A stretch of 64,000 nucleotides of DNA, from assembly GCA_017472665.1 (NCBI GenBank), contig JAFUOS010000020.1, positions 45,107 to 109,106 of the forward strand, written 5' to 3'. This document shows positions 11,553 through 19,597 of the stretch, piece by piece. The position numbers were made by a program, and so were the translations under genes. Under the pieces are notes generated by a model, which saw nothing but the letters and a program-made list of their open reading frames with translations, was not told the origin of the DNA and did no database searches. Source of the stretch: Tyzzerella sp. (lineage in GTDB: Bacteria; Bacillota; Clostridia; Lachnospirales; Lachnospiraceae). Every line of letters starts with the position of its first letter. Position 1 is the first letter of the stretch.

Positions 11553-11706
11553 TTTCTATATAGATGAAAAAGGGCTTGCTATACCTTTGCTTTTTGTGGA
11601 CTTGGGGTATTATGAAATACTTTTTTTCTCATATAGAAAAATGGTCAAATTTGAGGATTTTAGGCTGTTTTTAGGGTATGACGTCTCGAAATTTTTGTAT
11701 ATACCC
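11553..11706 (+). repeat. Dispersed non-coding element, copy 1
   Basis: About 155 bp. It begins TTTCTATATAGA, contains an ATACC...GGGTATT inverted pair and an internal CATATAGAAAAAT, and ends GGGTAT...TTTTTGTATATACCC. The same order of blocks occurs at 29254-29420 (same strand), at 12795-12961 (opposite strand) and in part at 50704-50763. It has no coding potential and I do not recognise the family. It could be a small non-autonomous mobile element or a structured RNA. Confidence 0.7.
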
Positions 11707-11805
11707 GCGGCTTGCATTGGTAAGGACTAAATGAAGTGTTTTGATAATTGATATTATAAAATTGTTGTGTGATTCGGTTACATATAAGGTAAGGAGGTTT
11801 ATATT

Positions 11806-12585
11806 ATGATTTACGAAAAAATGATTGCTGAGCATCAAAGACTCGAAAAACAAATCGAGCAGCTACAATTGCAACTCAAAGATTTCCCTGAGGGAAAACT
11901 AATTATTGCTTCTAACGGCAAAGGAAACAAGTGGTACCAGAGTGACGGACATAATCCGGTTTATCTTTCTAAAAAAGAAAGGAAGCTTGCTGAAAAATTG
12001 GCACATAAAAAATATCTATTGCTTCAGATGAAAAACATGATTCATGAAAAGAAAGCAATTGATTTTTATCTCAGACATCACGATTCAAATGCGTATCAAA
12101 CAGAACAATCTTTTATCAATTCATCAGAATACAAAGAGTTGCTTGCTCCAAGTTTCACCCCATTATCACAAGAATTAAATGATTGGATGAATTCCCCATA
12201 TGAGAAGAACGAAATGCACCCGGAAAATTTAGTCAATAGGACACATTCAGGGAATCTTGTCAGATCAAAATCGGAAGCGATTATAGATATGTTTTTATTC
12301 AAACATAAAATACCTTTTCGATATGAATGTATTTTACAATTAGATGATATTTTTGTTTTCCCGGATTTTACGATTCGTCATCCTGAAACAGGAGAAGTGT
12401 TTTATTGGGAGCATTTTGGGATGATGGATAATCCTAATTATAGTAAAAAAGTATCTTCTAAACTTCAACACTACATTTCAAATGGAATTATTCCATCAAT
12501 TCAGTTGATTACGACTTATGAAACAAAAGAAAAGCCTTTGAGTCCAGAGATGGTGGAGAAAATTGTGGAGCATTATTTTCTTTGA
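11806..12585 (+). CDS. PD-(D/E)XK nuclease-like protein of unknown role
   Basis: 259 residues preceded by a strong ribosome site (AAGGAGG). The first ~100 residues are charged and helical, probably coiled coil (MIAEHQRLEKQIEQLQLQL). The C-terminal half has the spacing of a PD-(D/E)XK nuclease fold: RSKSEAIID (the E), then VFPDFTIRH (the D), then FYWEHFG in place of the usual E-x-K. I recognise this as a type of uncharacterised protein common in Lachnospiraceae, but I know of no function. It stands alone between two copies of the dispersed element, and its last ~30 coding bases have been amplified as a minisatellite downstream. The nuclease activity is inference from motif order only. Confidence 0.65.
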   Translation: MIYEKMIAEHQRLEKQIEQLQLQLKDFPEGKLIIASNGKGNKWYQSDGHNPVYLSKKERKLAEKLAHKKYLLLQMKNMIHEKKAIDFYLRHHDSNAYQTEQSFINSSEYKELLAPSFTPLSQELNDWMNSPYEKNEMHPENLVNRTHSGNLVRSKSEAIIDMFLFKHKIPFRYECILQLDDIFVFPDFTIRHPETGEVFYWEHFGMMDNPNYSKKVSSKLQHYISNGIIPSIQLITTYETKEKPLSPEMVEKIVEHYFL

Positions 12586-12786
12586 TGAGAAAAAGTGAAG
12601 GATTATCATTGGTGATGGAGCAAAAGCAGAGGATTATCATTGGTGATGGAGCAAAAGCGGAGGATTATCATTGGTGATGGAGCAAAAACGGAGGATTATC
12701 ATTGGTGATGGAGCAAAAACGGAGGATTATCATTGGTGATGAAATAAAAGTGGAGCATTATAGTCGTCGATGAGGCAAAAACAGAG
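12571..12786 (+). repeat. 31-bp tandem repeat array derived from the 3' end of the preceding gene
   Basis: Six 31-bp units (12601-12786, each GATTATCATTGGTGATGGAG plus CAAAARC.GAG) follow a divergent 30-bp copy at 12571-12600 that includes the last codons and stop of the upstream gene. Units 1-4 are nearly identical and the last two are diverged. Each unit carries a small dyad (ATCATTGGTGAT). There are no unique spacers, so this is not a CRISPR. Confidence 0.85.
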
Positions 12787-12794
12787 TAAGCCAT

Positions 12795-12961
12795 GGGTAT
12801 ATACAAATTTTTTTGTGCGAGATACCCTAAAAGGTCCCAAAACACAAAGATTTCAGCGCTTTTTTAGGGCAATTTTTCAATATGGGAAGAAGTTGCTTTA
12901 AAATACCCTGGATTTGCTAAAAAGTGAGGGTATGGCAAGATGATTTTTGCTATATAGAAAT
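12795..12961 (-). repeat. Dispersed non-coding element, copy 2 (inverted)
   Basis: On the plus strand it begins GGGTATATACAAATTTTTTT and ends GCTATATAGAAAT. Its reverse complement aligns block by block with copies 1 and 3 (TTTCTATATAG, ATACCCTCA...GGGTATT, AGGGTATC, TATATACCC). It sits directly after the 31-bp array and directly before the 21-bp array. Confidence 0.72.
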
Positions 12962-12985
12962 TATTCAATTATGGGAGGAACGCCA

Positions 12986-13195
12986 AGTCCCGAAAAGCTG
13001 TCGCCAAGCCCCGAAAAGCTGTCGCCAAGCCCCAAAAAGCTGTCGCCAAGCCCCAAAAAGCTGTTGCAAGTCCCAAAAAGCTGTTGCAAGTCCCCAAAAA
13101 GCTGTTGCAAGTCCCCAAAAAGCTGTTGCAAGTCCCAAAAAGCTGTTGCAAGCCCCAGAAAGCTGCCACAAGCCTCAAAAGTCTGTCACCAACTC
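12986..13195 (+). repeat. 20/21-bp tandem repeat array (minisatellite)
   Basis: About ten units of CCCCRAAAAGCTGTYGCCAAG, drifting to CCCAAAAAGCTGTTGCAAGT and then decaying into degenerate copies near 13195. Unit lengths alternate between 20 and 21 bp, so no frame stays open through it as a conserved peptide; short reading frames on both strands here are low-complexity artefacts. It is upstream of the CotS-like gene. Confidence 0.85.
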
Positions 13196-13298
13196 CAAAA
13201 ACCCACCACTAATCCTGAAAAAATCCCCCTAAAATTCATACTTCCCCCAAGCTCGTCATACATTAGAAAGAACAAGGAAATGAAACATAGGGGGCAGT

Positions 13299-14285
13299 AT
13301 GAACGAAAAAGAACTGGAAGTGCTACAGCAGTATGATATAGATGTGAAAAGCACCCGCAAAGTTCGCGGTGCTGTTTTATGTGAAACAAAACAAGGCTTG
13401 TTTCTGTTAAAAGAAATGCGTTCTTCCGAAAAACAAATCCCGGCATTATATGAAATTCATCTGCATTTAAAAAAGCAAGGTTACGAAAATGTAGATATGA
13501 TTCAAAAAAATAAAGAAGATGCTTTTTGGAGCATTTCAGAAGATGAAACAAAATACACATTAAAAAAATGGTTTTACGGAAAAGAGTGCGACAATAAAAA
13601 AGAGTCAGACATCATGCAAGGCGTGCAGAATCTGGCATTGCTGCATCGGATTTTGAGCAAACCTCCAGGGGTAGAAGTAAAGAAAAAAGAAGACCTCGAG
13701 CAGGAATTTTTCCGGCATAACCGCGAATTAAAAAAGGTGAGAACATTTATCCGGGATAAGGTTGGCAAAGGAGAGTTCGAACTGTTTTTCTTGAAGCATT
13801 TTGATGCTATGTATAATTGGGCTGTATGTGCGAGTGAAAGATTGCAGCGTTGCGACTATGAGAGTCTGAAGATGCAATCAGACCAGAAAAAAACTTTGGT
13901 ACATGGTGATTATAATTACCATAATGTTTTGCTGACACCGACTGGCATCGCAACCACCAATTTCGAACATCTTTATGAAGGGATTCAGATTGCCGATTTC
14001 TATTATTTTTTAAGAAAAACGATGGAAAAGAATCAATGGGATGTCAGACTGGGTCACAAGATGATTGAATGCTATAATCGTATCCTTCCGTTTTCGCCGG
14101 CGGAATTGGAATATCTTTCTGTGTGCATTGCATATCCGGAGAAGTTTTGGAAGGTGACAAATTCCTACTATCGCTCTCGAAAATCATGGATTTCAGCAAA
14201 GAGTTTGGAGAAATTAGAGCTTGCAGTGAAGCAGACGGAAGAGAAGAAATATTTCTTGGAAACGCTGTTCTCTTTTCATTTATAG
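13299..14285 (+). CDS. CotS/YsxE-like spore coat protein (kinase-fold)
   Basis: 328 residues with the aminoglycoside-phosphotransferase/CotS fold. A nucleotide-pocket lysine lies in the LLKEM strand. The catalytic-loop motif LVHGDYNYHNVLL is near residues 203-215. Where related kinases have a metal-binding aspartate (xDFD), this protein reads TTNFEH, so the key Asp is Asn and the protein may be catalytically impaired. CotS-type proteins associate with the spore coat in Bacillus, and the sporulation genes just downstream fit that role. The ribosome site is a GGGGG run 5 bases before the ATG. No promoter was assigned. Confidence 0.7.
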   Translation: MNEKELEVLQQYDIDVKSTRKVRGAVLCETKQGLFLLKEMRSSEKQIPALYEIHLHLKKQGYENVDMIQKNKEDAFWSISEDETKYTLKKWFYGKECDNKKESDIMQGVQNLALLHRILSKPPGVEVKKKEDLEQEFFRHNRELKKVRTFIRDKVGKGEFELFFLKHFDAMYNWAVCASERLQRCDYESLKMQSDQKKTLVHGDYNYHNVLLTPTGIATTNFEHLYEGIQIADFYYFLRKTMEKNQWDVRLGHKMIECYNRILPFSPAELEYLSVCIAYPEKFWKVTNSYYRSRKSWISAKSLEKLELAVKQTEEKKYFLETLFSFHL

Positions 14286-14357
14286 GTGACATAGACATGT
14301 TAGACTGTAAAAAGTGCCGAAAACCTTATAAAATGGGGCAAAAGTGGCATTTTTCAC

Positions 14358-14386
14358 TTGACAAATCTATGTCAAACAGGTATAAC
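14358..14386 (+). promoter_or_regulatory. Sigma-A-type promoter of hup
   Basis: TTGACA (14358-14363), 17-bp spacer, TATAAC (14381-14386). It is 40 bases upstream of the HU start codon. Confidence 0.75.
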
Positions 14387-14425
14387 AGTATCTAGGTGTT
14401 GAAAATAAAAGGAGGAGAATTATCC

Positions 14426-14701
14426 ATGAACAGAGCAGAATTAGTTGCAGCTATGGCTGAAAAAGCTGGCTTATCAAAAAAAGATTCTGAAGCAGCATTA
14501 AAAGCATTTGCTGATGTAGTAGCTGATGAACTTAAAAAAGGCGAAAAAGTTCAATTAGTTGGATTTGGAACATTCGAAGTAAGCGAAAGAGGAGCAAGAG
14601 AAGGAAGAAATCCACAAACTGGTGAGACAATGACAATCGCAGCTTGCAAAGCTCCAAAATTCAAAGCTGGTAAAGCTTTAAAAGATGCTGTAAACGCATA
14701 A
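14426..14701 (+). CDS. hup: HU-family DNA-binding protein
   Basis: 91-residue histone-like nucleoid protein that bends and compacts DNA non-specifically. It has the HU signature ([19 protein letters not shown]) and the expected length. The start at 14426 is set by AAAGGAGGA 8-10 bases upstream; an in-frame GTG at 14396 has no ribosome site. It has its own strong promoter and terminator, as expected for an abundant protein. Confidence 0.96.
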   Translation: MNRAELVAAMAEKAGLSKKDSEAALKAFADVVADELKKGEKVQLVGFGTFEVSERGAREGRNPQTGETMTIAACKAPKFKAGKALKDAVNA

Positions 14702-14724
14702 TTTACAAAGAATATGAAGAATTA

Positions 14725-14755
14725 AAGAGATTGTGCTTGTGCACAGTCTCTTTTT
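14725..14755 (+). terminator. Terminator of hup
   Basis: Hairpin AGAGAtTGTGC/GCACAgTCTCT followed by TTTTT. Confidence 0.85.
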
Positions 14756-14765
14756 CGCCTTAGCG

Positions 14766-14800
14766 CCTCGGCACAAAGCTCCAGTGGAGGTTTTGCCGAG
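14766..14800. repeat. Perfect inverted repeat between hup and rqcP
   Basis: CCTCGGCA ... TGCCGAGG with an inner CTCCAGTGGAG dyad. There is no U-run after it, so it is more likely an RNA processing or leader structure than a terminator. Confidence 0.5.
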
Positions 14801-14840
14801 GTTCCTTGATTAGAACATATTCACATAATATGGAGGAAAC

Positions 14841-15080
14841 ATGAGATTAGACAAATTTTTAAAAGTATCCCGCTTGATCAAAAGAAGAACCGTCGCAAAT
14901 GAAGCCTGCGACGCAGGAAGAGTCCTAGTGAACGGCACCGTAGCAAAAGCTTCGGTCAAAGTAAAGGTCGGAGACATCATCGAGATTCAATTCGGAACCA
15001 AAACGGTAAAAGTGGAAGTGCTGGACATCCAGGATACCACGAAAAAAGAAGAAGCAAAAGACTTATTCAAATATTTATAA
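14841..15080 (+). CDS. rqcP: S4-domain RNA-binding protein RqcP (YabO family)
   Basis: 79 residues, an S4 domain over the whole length (MRLDKFLKVSRLIKRR; GRVLVNG). RqcP works with RqcH in ribosome-associated quality control, stabilising P-site tRNA on the stalled 50S subunit during alanine tailing. The place next to yabP/yabQ/divIC matches the Bacillus order (yabO-yabP-yabQ-divIC). GGAGG is 6 bases before the ATG. Confidence 0.9.
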   Translation: MRLDKFLKVSRLIKRRTVANEACDAGRVLVNGTVAKASVKVKVGDIIEIQFGTKTVKVEVLDIQDTTKKEEAKDLFKYL

Positions 15081-15105
15081 AACAGAAAAGTGTGACAACC
15101 TGTCA

Positions 15106-15131
15106 TAAAGGCGAACAACCTTTCATACAAT
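15106..15131 (+). promoter_or_regulatory. Candidate sigma-E promoter upstream of yabP
   Basis: CATACAAT at 15124-15131 matches the sigma-E -10 consensus. A weaker TCATAA -35-like box lies about 15 bases upstream. In Bacillus yabP and yabQ are sigma-E-dependent, so the position makes sense. Confidence 0.5.
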
Positions 15132-15162
15132 AACAATGAAATGTAGGAAAGGTTGTGATTTT

Positions 15163-15447
15163 TTGGAAGAAAGACAGATGCCGAAAGCGCATAAATTGGT
15201 TGTAAATAATAGAAAGACAAGTATGGTAACGGGGGTGCTGGATGTACTTGCCTTCGATTTGAACGAAGTGCTTCTAGAGACGGAGCAAGGAATGCTGATG
15301 GTGAAAGGAAAGGATTTACATGTGAACCGGTTGAGTCTGGAAAAAGGGGAAGTGGACCTGGCAGGACATATCGACAGCATTGCTTATTCTGACGTGCAGC
15401 ATAACAACAAGAAGGGCGAAAATTTCTTCGTGAAATTATTTAAATAA
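15163..15447 (+). CDS. yabP: Sporulation protein YabP
   Basis: About 94 residues of the YabP/YqfC family, needed for normal sporulation in Bacillus under mother-cell control. The recognisable core is HKLVVNNRK..., ITGV-like MVTGVLDVLAFD and LLETEQGMLMVKGKDLHV. Start: an in-frame TTG at 15163 has AGGAAAGG 10 bases upstream. The ATG at 15136 has none and an ATG at 15178 has only a weak site, so the start is uncertain. yabQ follows 5 bases after the stop. Confidence 0.85.
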   Translation: MEERQMPKAHKLVVNNRKTSMVTGVLDVLAFDLNEVLLETEQGMLMVKGKDLHVNRLSLEKGEVDLAGHIDSIAYSDVQHNNKKGENFFVKLFK

Positions 15448-15452
15448 ATCCT

Positions 15453-15761
15453 ATGATTGGTATCGAAAATGAATTAGCGATTTTTTTATCTGCATGCCTG
15501 CTTGGGAACATGATGTGCCTGATTTATTGTGCGATTCGGGTATTTCGTCGAATTGTAAAGCATACGCTCTTTTGGATTTCTCTAGAGGACTTTGTTTTCT
15601 GGGTGAGCATGGGGGTATATTTGTTTACGGAGATGTATCGGACTTGTGAGGGAAGCATCCGTTGGTACTTTGTTTTGGGTGTACTGGCAGGCGGTGGAAT
15701 TACTTGTGAAATTATACGAAAAGTAGTGAAAAAAGTTATTGATAAAACTCATAAAAAATAG
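15453..15761 (+). CDS. yabQ: Spore cortex biosynthesis protein YabQ
   Basis: 102 residues with three hydrophobic helices (about 8-28, 40-60, 70-90) and a basic tail, as in YabQ, a mother-cell membrane protein of the forespore outer membrane required for cortex formation. Identification rests on topology plus the invariable yabP-yabQ-divIC order. Confidence 0.82.
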   Translation: MIGIENELAIFLSACLLGNMMCLIYCAIRVFRRIVKHTLFWISLEDFVFWVSMGVYLFTEMYRTCEGSIRWYFVLGVLAGGGITCEIIRKVVKKVIDKTHKK

Positions 15762-15809
15762 TAGAATAGTCTTATATGGGTGAGTAAAAATAAAAAGGGT
15801 GTGTACATA

Positions 15810-16136
15810 ATGGGGAGCATGAAAAAGAGGAAGCATGGTACTCGTAATCAGGATCGCGTTTCGCAGCACAAAATCAGCGTTCTCGGCATTTCCGGCGTGA
15901 TTGTAATGTTGATTGTGGTTTTATCTGTTGCGAGCATTTCGCTGCATGAGAAGAATCAGAATTACAAAGAGCAGGAAGCGAAACTGGAAGCGCAGCTGGA
16001 AGAGCAAAAAGCACGTTCAGAAGAGATTGATGAATTAGAAGAATACGTTGGAACAGATGAATACATAGAGGACGTAGCAAAGGAAAAATTAGGATTGATT
16101 AATCCGAATGAGATTCTGTTTAAAGCAGAACCTTAA
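15810..16136 (+). CDS. divIC: Septum formation initiator, DivIC/FtsB family
   Basis: 108 residues: basic cytoplasmic N-terminus, one membrane helix (about 23-45), a coiled coil (KEQEAKLEAQLEEQKARSEE) and the family tail EDVAKEKLGLINPNEI. DivIC forms a complex with FtsL and DivIB/FtsQ and activates septal peptidoglycan synthesis. ATG 15810 is preferred (AAGGGTG upstream) over an in-frame GTG at 15780. Confidence 0.88.
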   Translation: MGSMKKRKHGTRNQDRVSQHKISVLGISGVIVMLIVVLSVASISLHEKNQNYKEQEAKLEAQLEEQKARSEEIDELEEYVGTDEYIEDVAKEKLGLINPNEILFKAEP

Positions 16137-16166
16137 TGAAATAGAAAAGAGAAGACGATACAAATG

Positions 16167-16202
16167 ATAGCTTTGGGAAAGATTTCCCGAAGCTATTTTT
16201 TT
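16167..16202 (+). terminator. Terminator between divIC and spoIIE
   Basis: ATAGCTTtGGGAAA / TTTCCCgAAGCTAT hairpin followed by TTTTTTC. spoIIE therefore probably has its own promoter or depends on read-through. Confidence 0.85.
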
Positions 16203-16219
16203 CGTTGTGGAGGGGCAAG

Positions 16220-17614
16220 ATGAAAGATTTAGAAATGAATCCTTATGTGATACAAATTGATAAATTTGTAAATTCGTTGGAAAAGCTATCCAAGGTTTTC
16301 TTGGATTTGGAAGAAAAGAAAACCTATTTTTCGGAAGAAGAATTGAAAGGAATGTGTCAGAAGGTGTGCGATAAGGTCTGCCAGGTTTGTGGCAACCGGG
16401 AAATCTGTCTGGGAAGAGAACGCATGAACACATATGGGCTGATATGGGATATTTTTCGGGCGGTTGAGAACTATGGAACGGAATTGAACGTAGAGGTGAA
16501 GCGGAAAGTACAGAAAAATTGTGTACAAGCTCCAAAGTTTGTAAGGAATGCTTTAGAAATATATAAAAATGAAAAGCAGACGATGTTGTGGAATCAGAAG
16601 ATGGCGCAAAGCAGAGAGGGATGTGCCATTCAACTGGATTCATTTGCCCAGATGATACAGCATGCCACGAGAGAGCTGGACGCCAGTATTTTTGCGGACG
16701 AGCATTTGGAAAAGAAAATCAGGAGTCGGTTTACAAAGCTTGGGATGAAAATTTTGACTACTGTATTTCTTGTGACGGAAGACGGAAGGTATGAAATCCA
16801 TGTGACTACAAAAGCGCAGAAGGGAGATTGCATTACAACGAAGGAATTGGCGCAGATTATTTCTGAGTGCTGCGGAAGAAATATGGTGTTGGGAAAAGAA
16901 GAAAGAGCGGTTCTGGGCTCGGAATACTGCACGATTACTTGCGTGGAAGGGCCAAGATATCATACCTTGCAGGGAGTTGCAAAAATAGGGAAAGGATGCC
17001 GGAAGGTTTCTGGAGACAGTTTTTCGATGTTGGATTTGCCGGGAGGAAAGCAGGGAGTGATTTTGTCCGACGGAATGGGTGCCGGCGAAATTGCCTATCG
17101 GGAAAGCACGATGGTGGTGGAACTGTTGGAAGAACTGCTGGATGCTGGATTTCCAAAAGAAACCGCACTGCAGATGCTGAATACGGCATTGGTAATCGGC
17201 CGAGAGGAAGTCCGTTTTTCTACCATTGATATGAGTGTGTTTGATTTGTACAATGGGAAATGTGAAATTGTAAAAGCGGGGGCTTCTATGACCTTTATTA
17301 AACGGGAGGATAAGGTGGAATGTATCAAATCCACGAGTCTGCCGATTGGAGTGGTTCCAAAACTGGAAGTGGATGAAGAAGTCTGCAAGTTGTCAGATGG
17401 TGATATTGTGATTATGGTGACGGATGGAGTGATGGACGCACTTCCGACTGGAGAACAGGAATTTTTGATGAGAATGATTATCGAAGGAACTCAGAAGACG
17501 AATCCGAAGGAAATTGCACAGCATATCCTGGAACAGGTGCTGGAGTGCTCGGGCGAGGTGCCGATGGATGACATGACTGTTTTGGCAGTGGGCATATGGA
17601 GTCTTGAAAAATAA
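16220..17614 (+). CDS. spoIIE: SpoIIE-type PP2C phosphatase without membrane region
   Basis: 464 residues. The C-terminal half is a SpoIIE/PP2C phosphatase: GDSFSMLDLP, ILSDGMGAG (metal Asp), STIDMSVFD, MVTDGVMDALP and MDDMTVLAVGI. SpoIIE dephosphorylates SpoIIAA-P and so activates sigma-F in the forespore. The N-terminal part has the Cys cluster CQKVCDKVCQVCGNREIC typical of the SpoIIE middle region. Bacillus SpoIIE (~827 residues) has ten membrane helices at its N-terminus; here they are absent and no upstream frame contains them. Start 16220 is set by GGAGGGG. The next gene is tilS, the usual order in spore formers. Confidence 0.88.
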   Translation: MKDLEMNPYVIQIDKFVNSLEKLSKVFLDLEEKKTYFSEEELKGMCQKVCDKVCQVCGNREICLGRERMNTYGLIWDIFRAVENYGTELNVEVKRKVQKNCVQAPKFVRNALEIYKNEKQTMLWNQKMAQSREGCAIQLDSFAQMIQHATRELDASIFADEHLEKKIRSRFTKLGMKILTTVFLVTEDGRYEIHVTTKAQKGDCITTKELAQIISECCGRNMVLGKEERAVLGSEYCTITCVEGPRYHTLQGVAKIGKGCRKVSGDSFSMLDLPGGKQGVILSDGMGAGEIAYRESTMVVELLEELLDAGFPKETALQMLNTALVIGREEVRFSTIDMSVFDLYNGKCEIVKAGASMTFIKREDKVECIKSTSLPIGVVPKLEVDEEVCKLSDGDIVIMVTDGVMDALPTGEQEFLMRMIIEGTQKTNPKEIAQHILEQVLECSGEVPMDDMTVLAVGIWSLEK

Positions 17615-17662
17615 GAGGGAATGAGATAGAATTGAGTTAAATTTACAAAGGAAAACAGGGAA

Positions 17663-19072
17663 ATGCTGAAAAAGATAGAAGAATATGCAGCAAAATGGCA
17701 CATGCTAGAAAAAGAAGATAAGGTTATCGCAGGCGTATCCGGAGGCGCAGACTCCATATGCCTTCTTTTTGTACTCTTAGAGCTGCAGAAGAAGATTCCA
17801 TTTGAGCTGATTGCGGTGCATGTCAACCACGGATTACGGGGAGAAGCGGCAGATGCGGATGAGGCTTATGTGAAGGAGATTTGCAGACAGCAGAATATTT
17901 TGTGCCTCAGCTATTCTGAAAATGTGGAATTAATTGCAAAAAACAGGAAACAATCTACAGAGGAGGCCGGACGGGATATAAGGCGCGAGGCTTTCCAGCG
18001 TGCGTTGGAGCAGTATGGCGGGACCAAGATTGCACTTGCACATCATAAAAATGATAATGTGGAGACGTTTTTCATGAATCTAGCCAGAGGTACCGGCATA
18101 AAAGGTATGGGCGGCATCCGGCCTGTGGCGGGAAATATCATTCGACCATTACTTTGTGTAGAGCGAAGTGAGATTGAGCAGTATTTGCAGGACAGAAAGA
18201 TTTCTTATTGTATTGACCAGACAAATGCGACCGATGACTATACCAGAAATCGCATCCGGAACAATGTCATTCCATATCTGGAGTCAGAGGTGAATGCGCA
18301 GGCTGTTTCTCACATTGACAGTGCGATGGAGCAACTGCGGGAATTGCAGGTTTATATAGAGGAACAGGTGAATCAGTATTTTGGGGCTTGTGTGAAGGAG
18401 CAGGGAACGGGATACTTGGTGGCGAAAGAGGAGTTTGAAAAGAGTCCAAAGATTTTTCAATCACTTGTGTTAAAAAAAGTTCTGGTGCAGATTTGCAAGA
18501 AGGAAAAGGATATGGAGGCTGTTCATTTGAAAGACTTGCAGGAGCTGTTTGGGAAGCAGGTAGGAAGAAAAGTGGACTTGCCATATGGGATGGAAGGAAG
18601 ACGTGTCTACGAGGGACTGAGTATTCGAGAGAAGTCGGGCGCAGAAACAGACAAGAAAGAATGCCAGATTTCTTGCAAGGTTGGAGAAAAGCAGGAAATC
18701 TTCTGTGGCAGCCAGAAAATCACCTGCAGAATATTTGAAAAAAACATCGGTACGCCGATATGTTTACAAAAAGGTGGCGCGAAGTGGTTCGATTATGGTA
18801 TAATAGCATCTGAAATATGTGTTCGGACGAGGCGGCCAGGCGATTACATTTCGATTCATTCAAGTGGAAAAAAGCAGAAATTAAAATCTTTTTTTATTAA
18901 TGAAAAGATTCCACAGGAGAAACGGGATGAAATCCTGCTTGTAGCGGATGGAAATCACATTCTATGGATTGTCGGATATCGGACGAACCCAGCGTATCAA
19001 GTAACAGAGCATACAAAACATGTACTAGAAATACAAATGGATAAAGGAGAAAATTATGGCAGAGAAAATTAA
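17663..19072 (+). CDS. tilS: tRNA(Ile)-lysidine synthase
   Basis: 469 residues. TilS uses ATP and lysine to convert C34 of tRNA-Ile(CAU) to lysidine, switching it to AUA decoding; essential. The P-loop SGGADS is at about 25-30, followed by VNHGLRGEAADADE and LAHHKNDNVET, and there is a C-terminal TilS domain (RPGDYI...KLKSFFINEKIP). Its 3' end overlaps hpt by 17 bases, so the two are translationally coupled. Confidence 0.95.
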   Translation: MLKKIEEYAAKWHMLEKEDKVIAGVSGGADSICLLFVLLELQKKIPFELIAVHVNHGLRGEAADADEAYVKEICRQQNILCLSYSENVELIAKNRKQSTEEAGRDIRREAFQRALEQYGGTKIALAHHKNDNVETFFMNLARGTGIKGMGGIRPVAGNIIRPLLCVERSEIEQYLQDRKISYCIDQTNATDDYTRNRIRNNVIPYLESEVNAQAVSHIDSAMEQLRELQVYIEEQVNQYFGACVKEQGTGYLVAKEEFEKSPKIFQSLVLKKVLVQICKKEKDMEAVHLKDLQELFGKQVGRKVDLPYGMEGRRVYEGLSIREKSGAETDKKECQISCKVGEKQEIFCGSQKITCRIFEKNIGTPICLQKGGAKWFDYGIIASEICVRTRRPGDYISIHSSGKKQKLKSFFINEKIPQEKRDEILLVADGNHILWIVGYRTNPAYQVTEHTKHVLEIQMDKGENYGREN

Positions 19073-19583
19073 AGTATTAGTGTCAGAAAAAGACGTTGAT
19101 GCAAGAATTGAAGAATTAGGAAAGAAGATTAGTGAAGATTACGCAGGAAAACAAGTACACCTGATTTGTATTTTAAAGGGCAGCGTGTTCTTTATGTGCG
19201 AATTGGCGAAACGTATCACAGTTCCAGTATCTATGGACTTTATGAGTGTCAGCAGCTACGGCGATGGAACGAAATCAAGTGGTATCGTAAAAATTGCAAA
19301 AGATTTAGATGAAACATTGGAAGGAAAAGATGTGATTATCGTAGAAGATATTATTGATTCTGGAAGAACTTTGTATTATCTTATGGATGTCCTGCAGCAG
19401 AGAAAACCAAATAGCATGAGACTTTGTACATTATTAGATAAACCAGAAAGACGTGTAGTAGATGTAAAAGTAGACTACATTGGTTTTAACATTCCAGATG
19501 AGTTTGTAGTAGGATACGGACTCGATTATGCGCAAAAATATAGAAATCTACCATACATCGGTGTTGTAGAAGGTGTAGAGTAG
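19056..19583 (+). CDS. hpt: Hypoxanthine phosphoribosyltransferase
   Basis: 175 residues. Converts hypoxanthine (or guanine) and PRPP to IMP (or GMP) in purine salvage. The PRPP-binding loop [14 protein letters not shown], the flexible loop [14 protein letters not shown] and the tail [18 protein letters not shown] are all typical. The start codon is inside tilS with AAAGGAGAAA upstream. Confidence 0.95.
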   Translation: MAEKIKVLVSEKDVDARIEELGKKISEDYAGKQVHLICILKGSVFFMCELAKRITVPVSMDFMSVSSYGDGTKSSGIVKIAKDLDETLEGKDVIIVEDIIDSGRTLYYLMDVLQQRKPNSMRLCTLLDKPERRVVDVKVDYIGFNIPDEFVVGYGLDYAQKYRNLPYIGVVEGVE

Positions 19584-19597
19584 GAAGGAGCAGACAG

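Noticed and set aside
12571-12786. Direct repeats that could be taken for a CRISPR array
   Set aside because: Units are contiguous 31-bp copies without unique spacers, and no cas genes are in the window. They derive from the neighbouring gene's 3' end.
12924-13232. Open frames in several phases on both strands over the 21-bp repeats
   Set aside because: Low-complexity translations of a minisatellite, open because the unit lacks stops; no start signals and unit length changes break the frame.
14123-14395. 90-codon plus-strand frame between the CotS-like gene and hup
   Set aside because: Overlaps the CotS-like gene in another frame and runs across the hup promoter; no family and no ribosome site.
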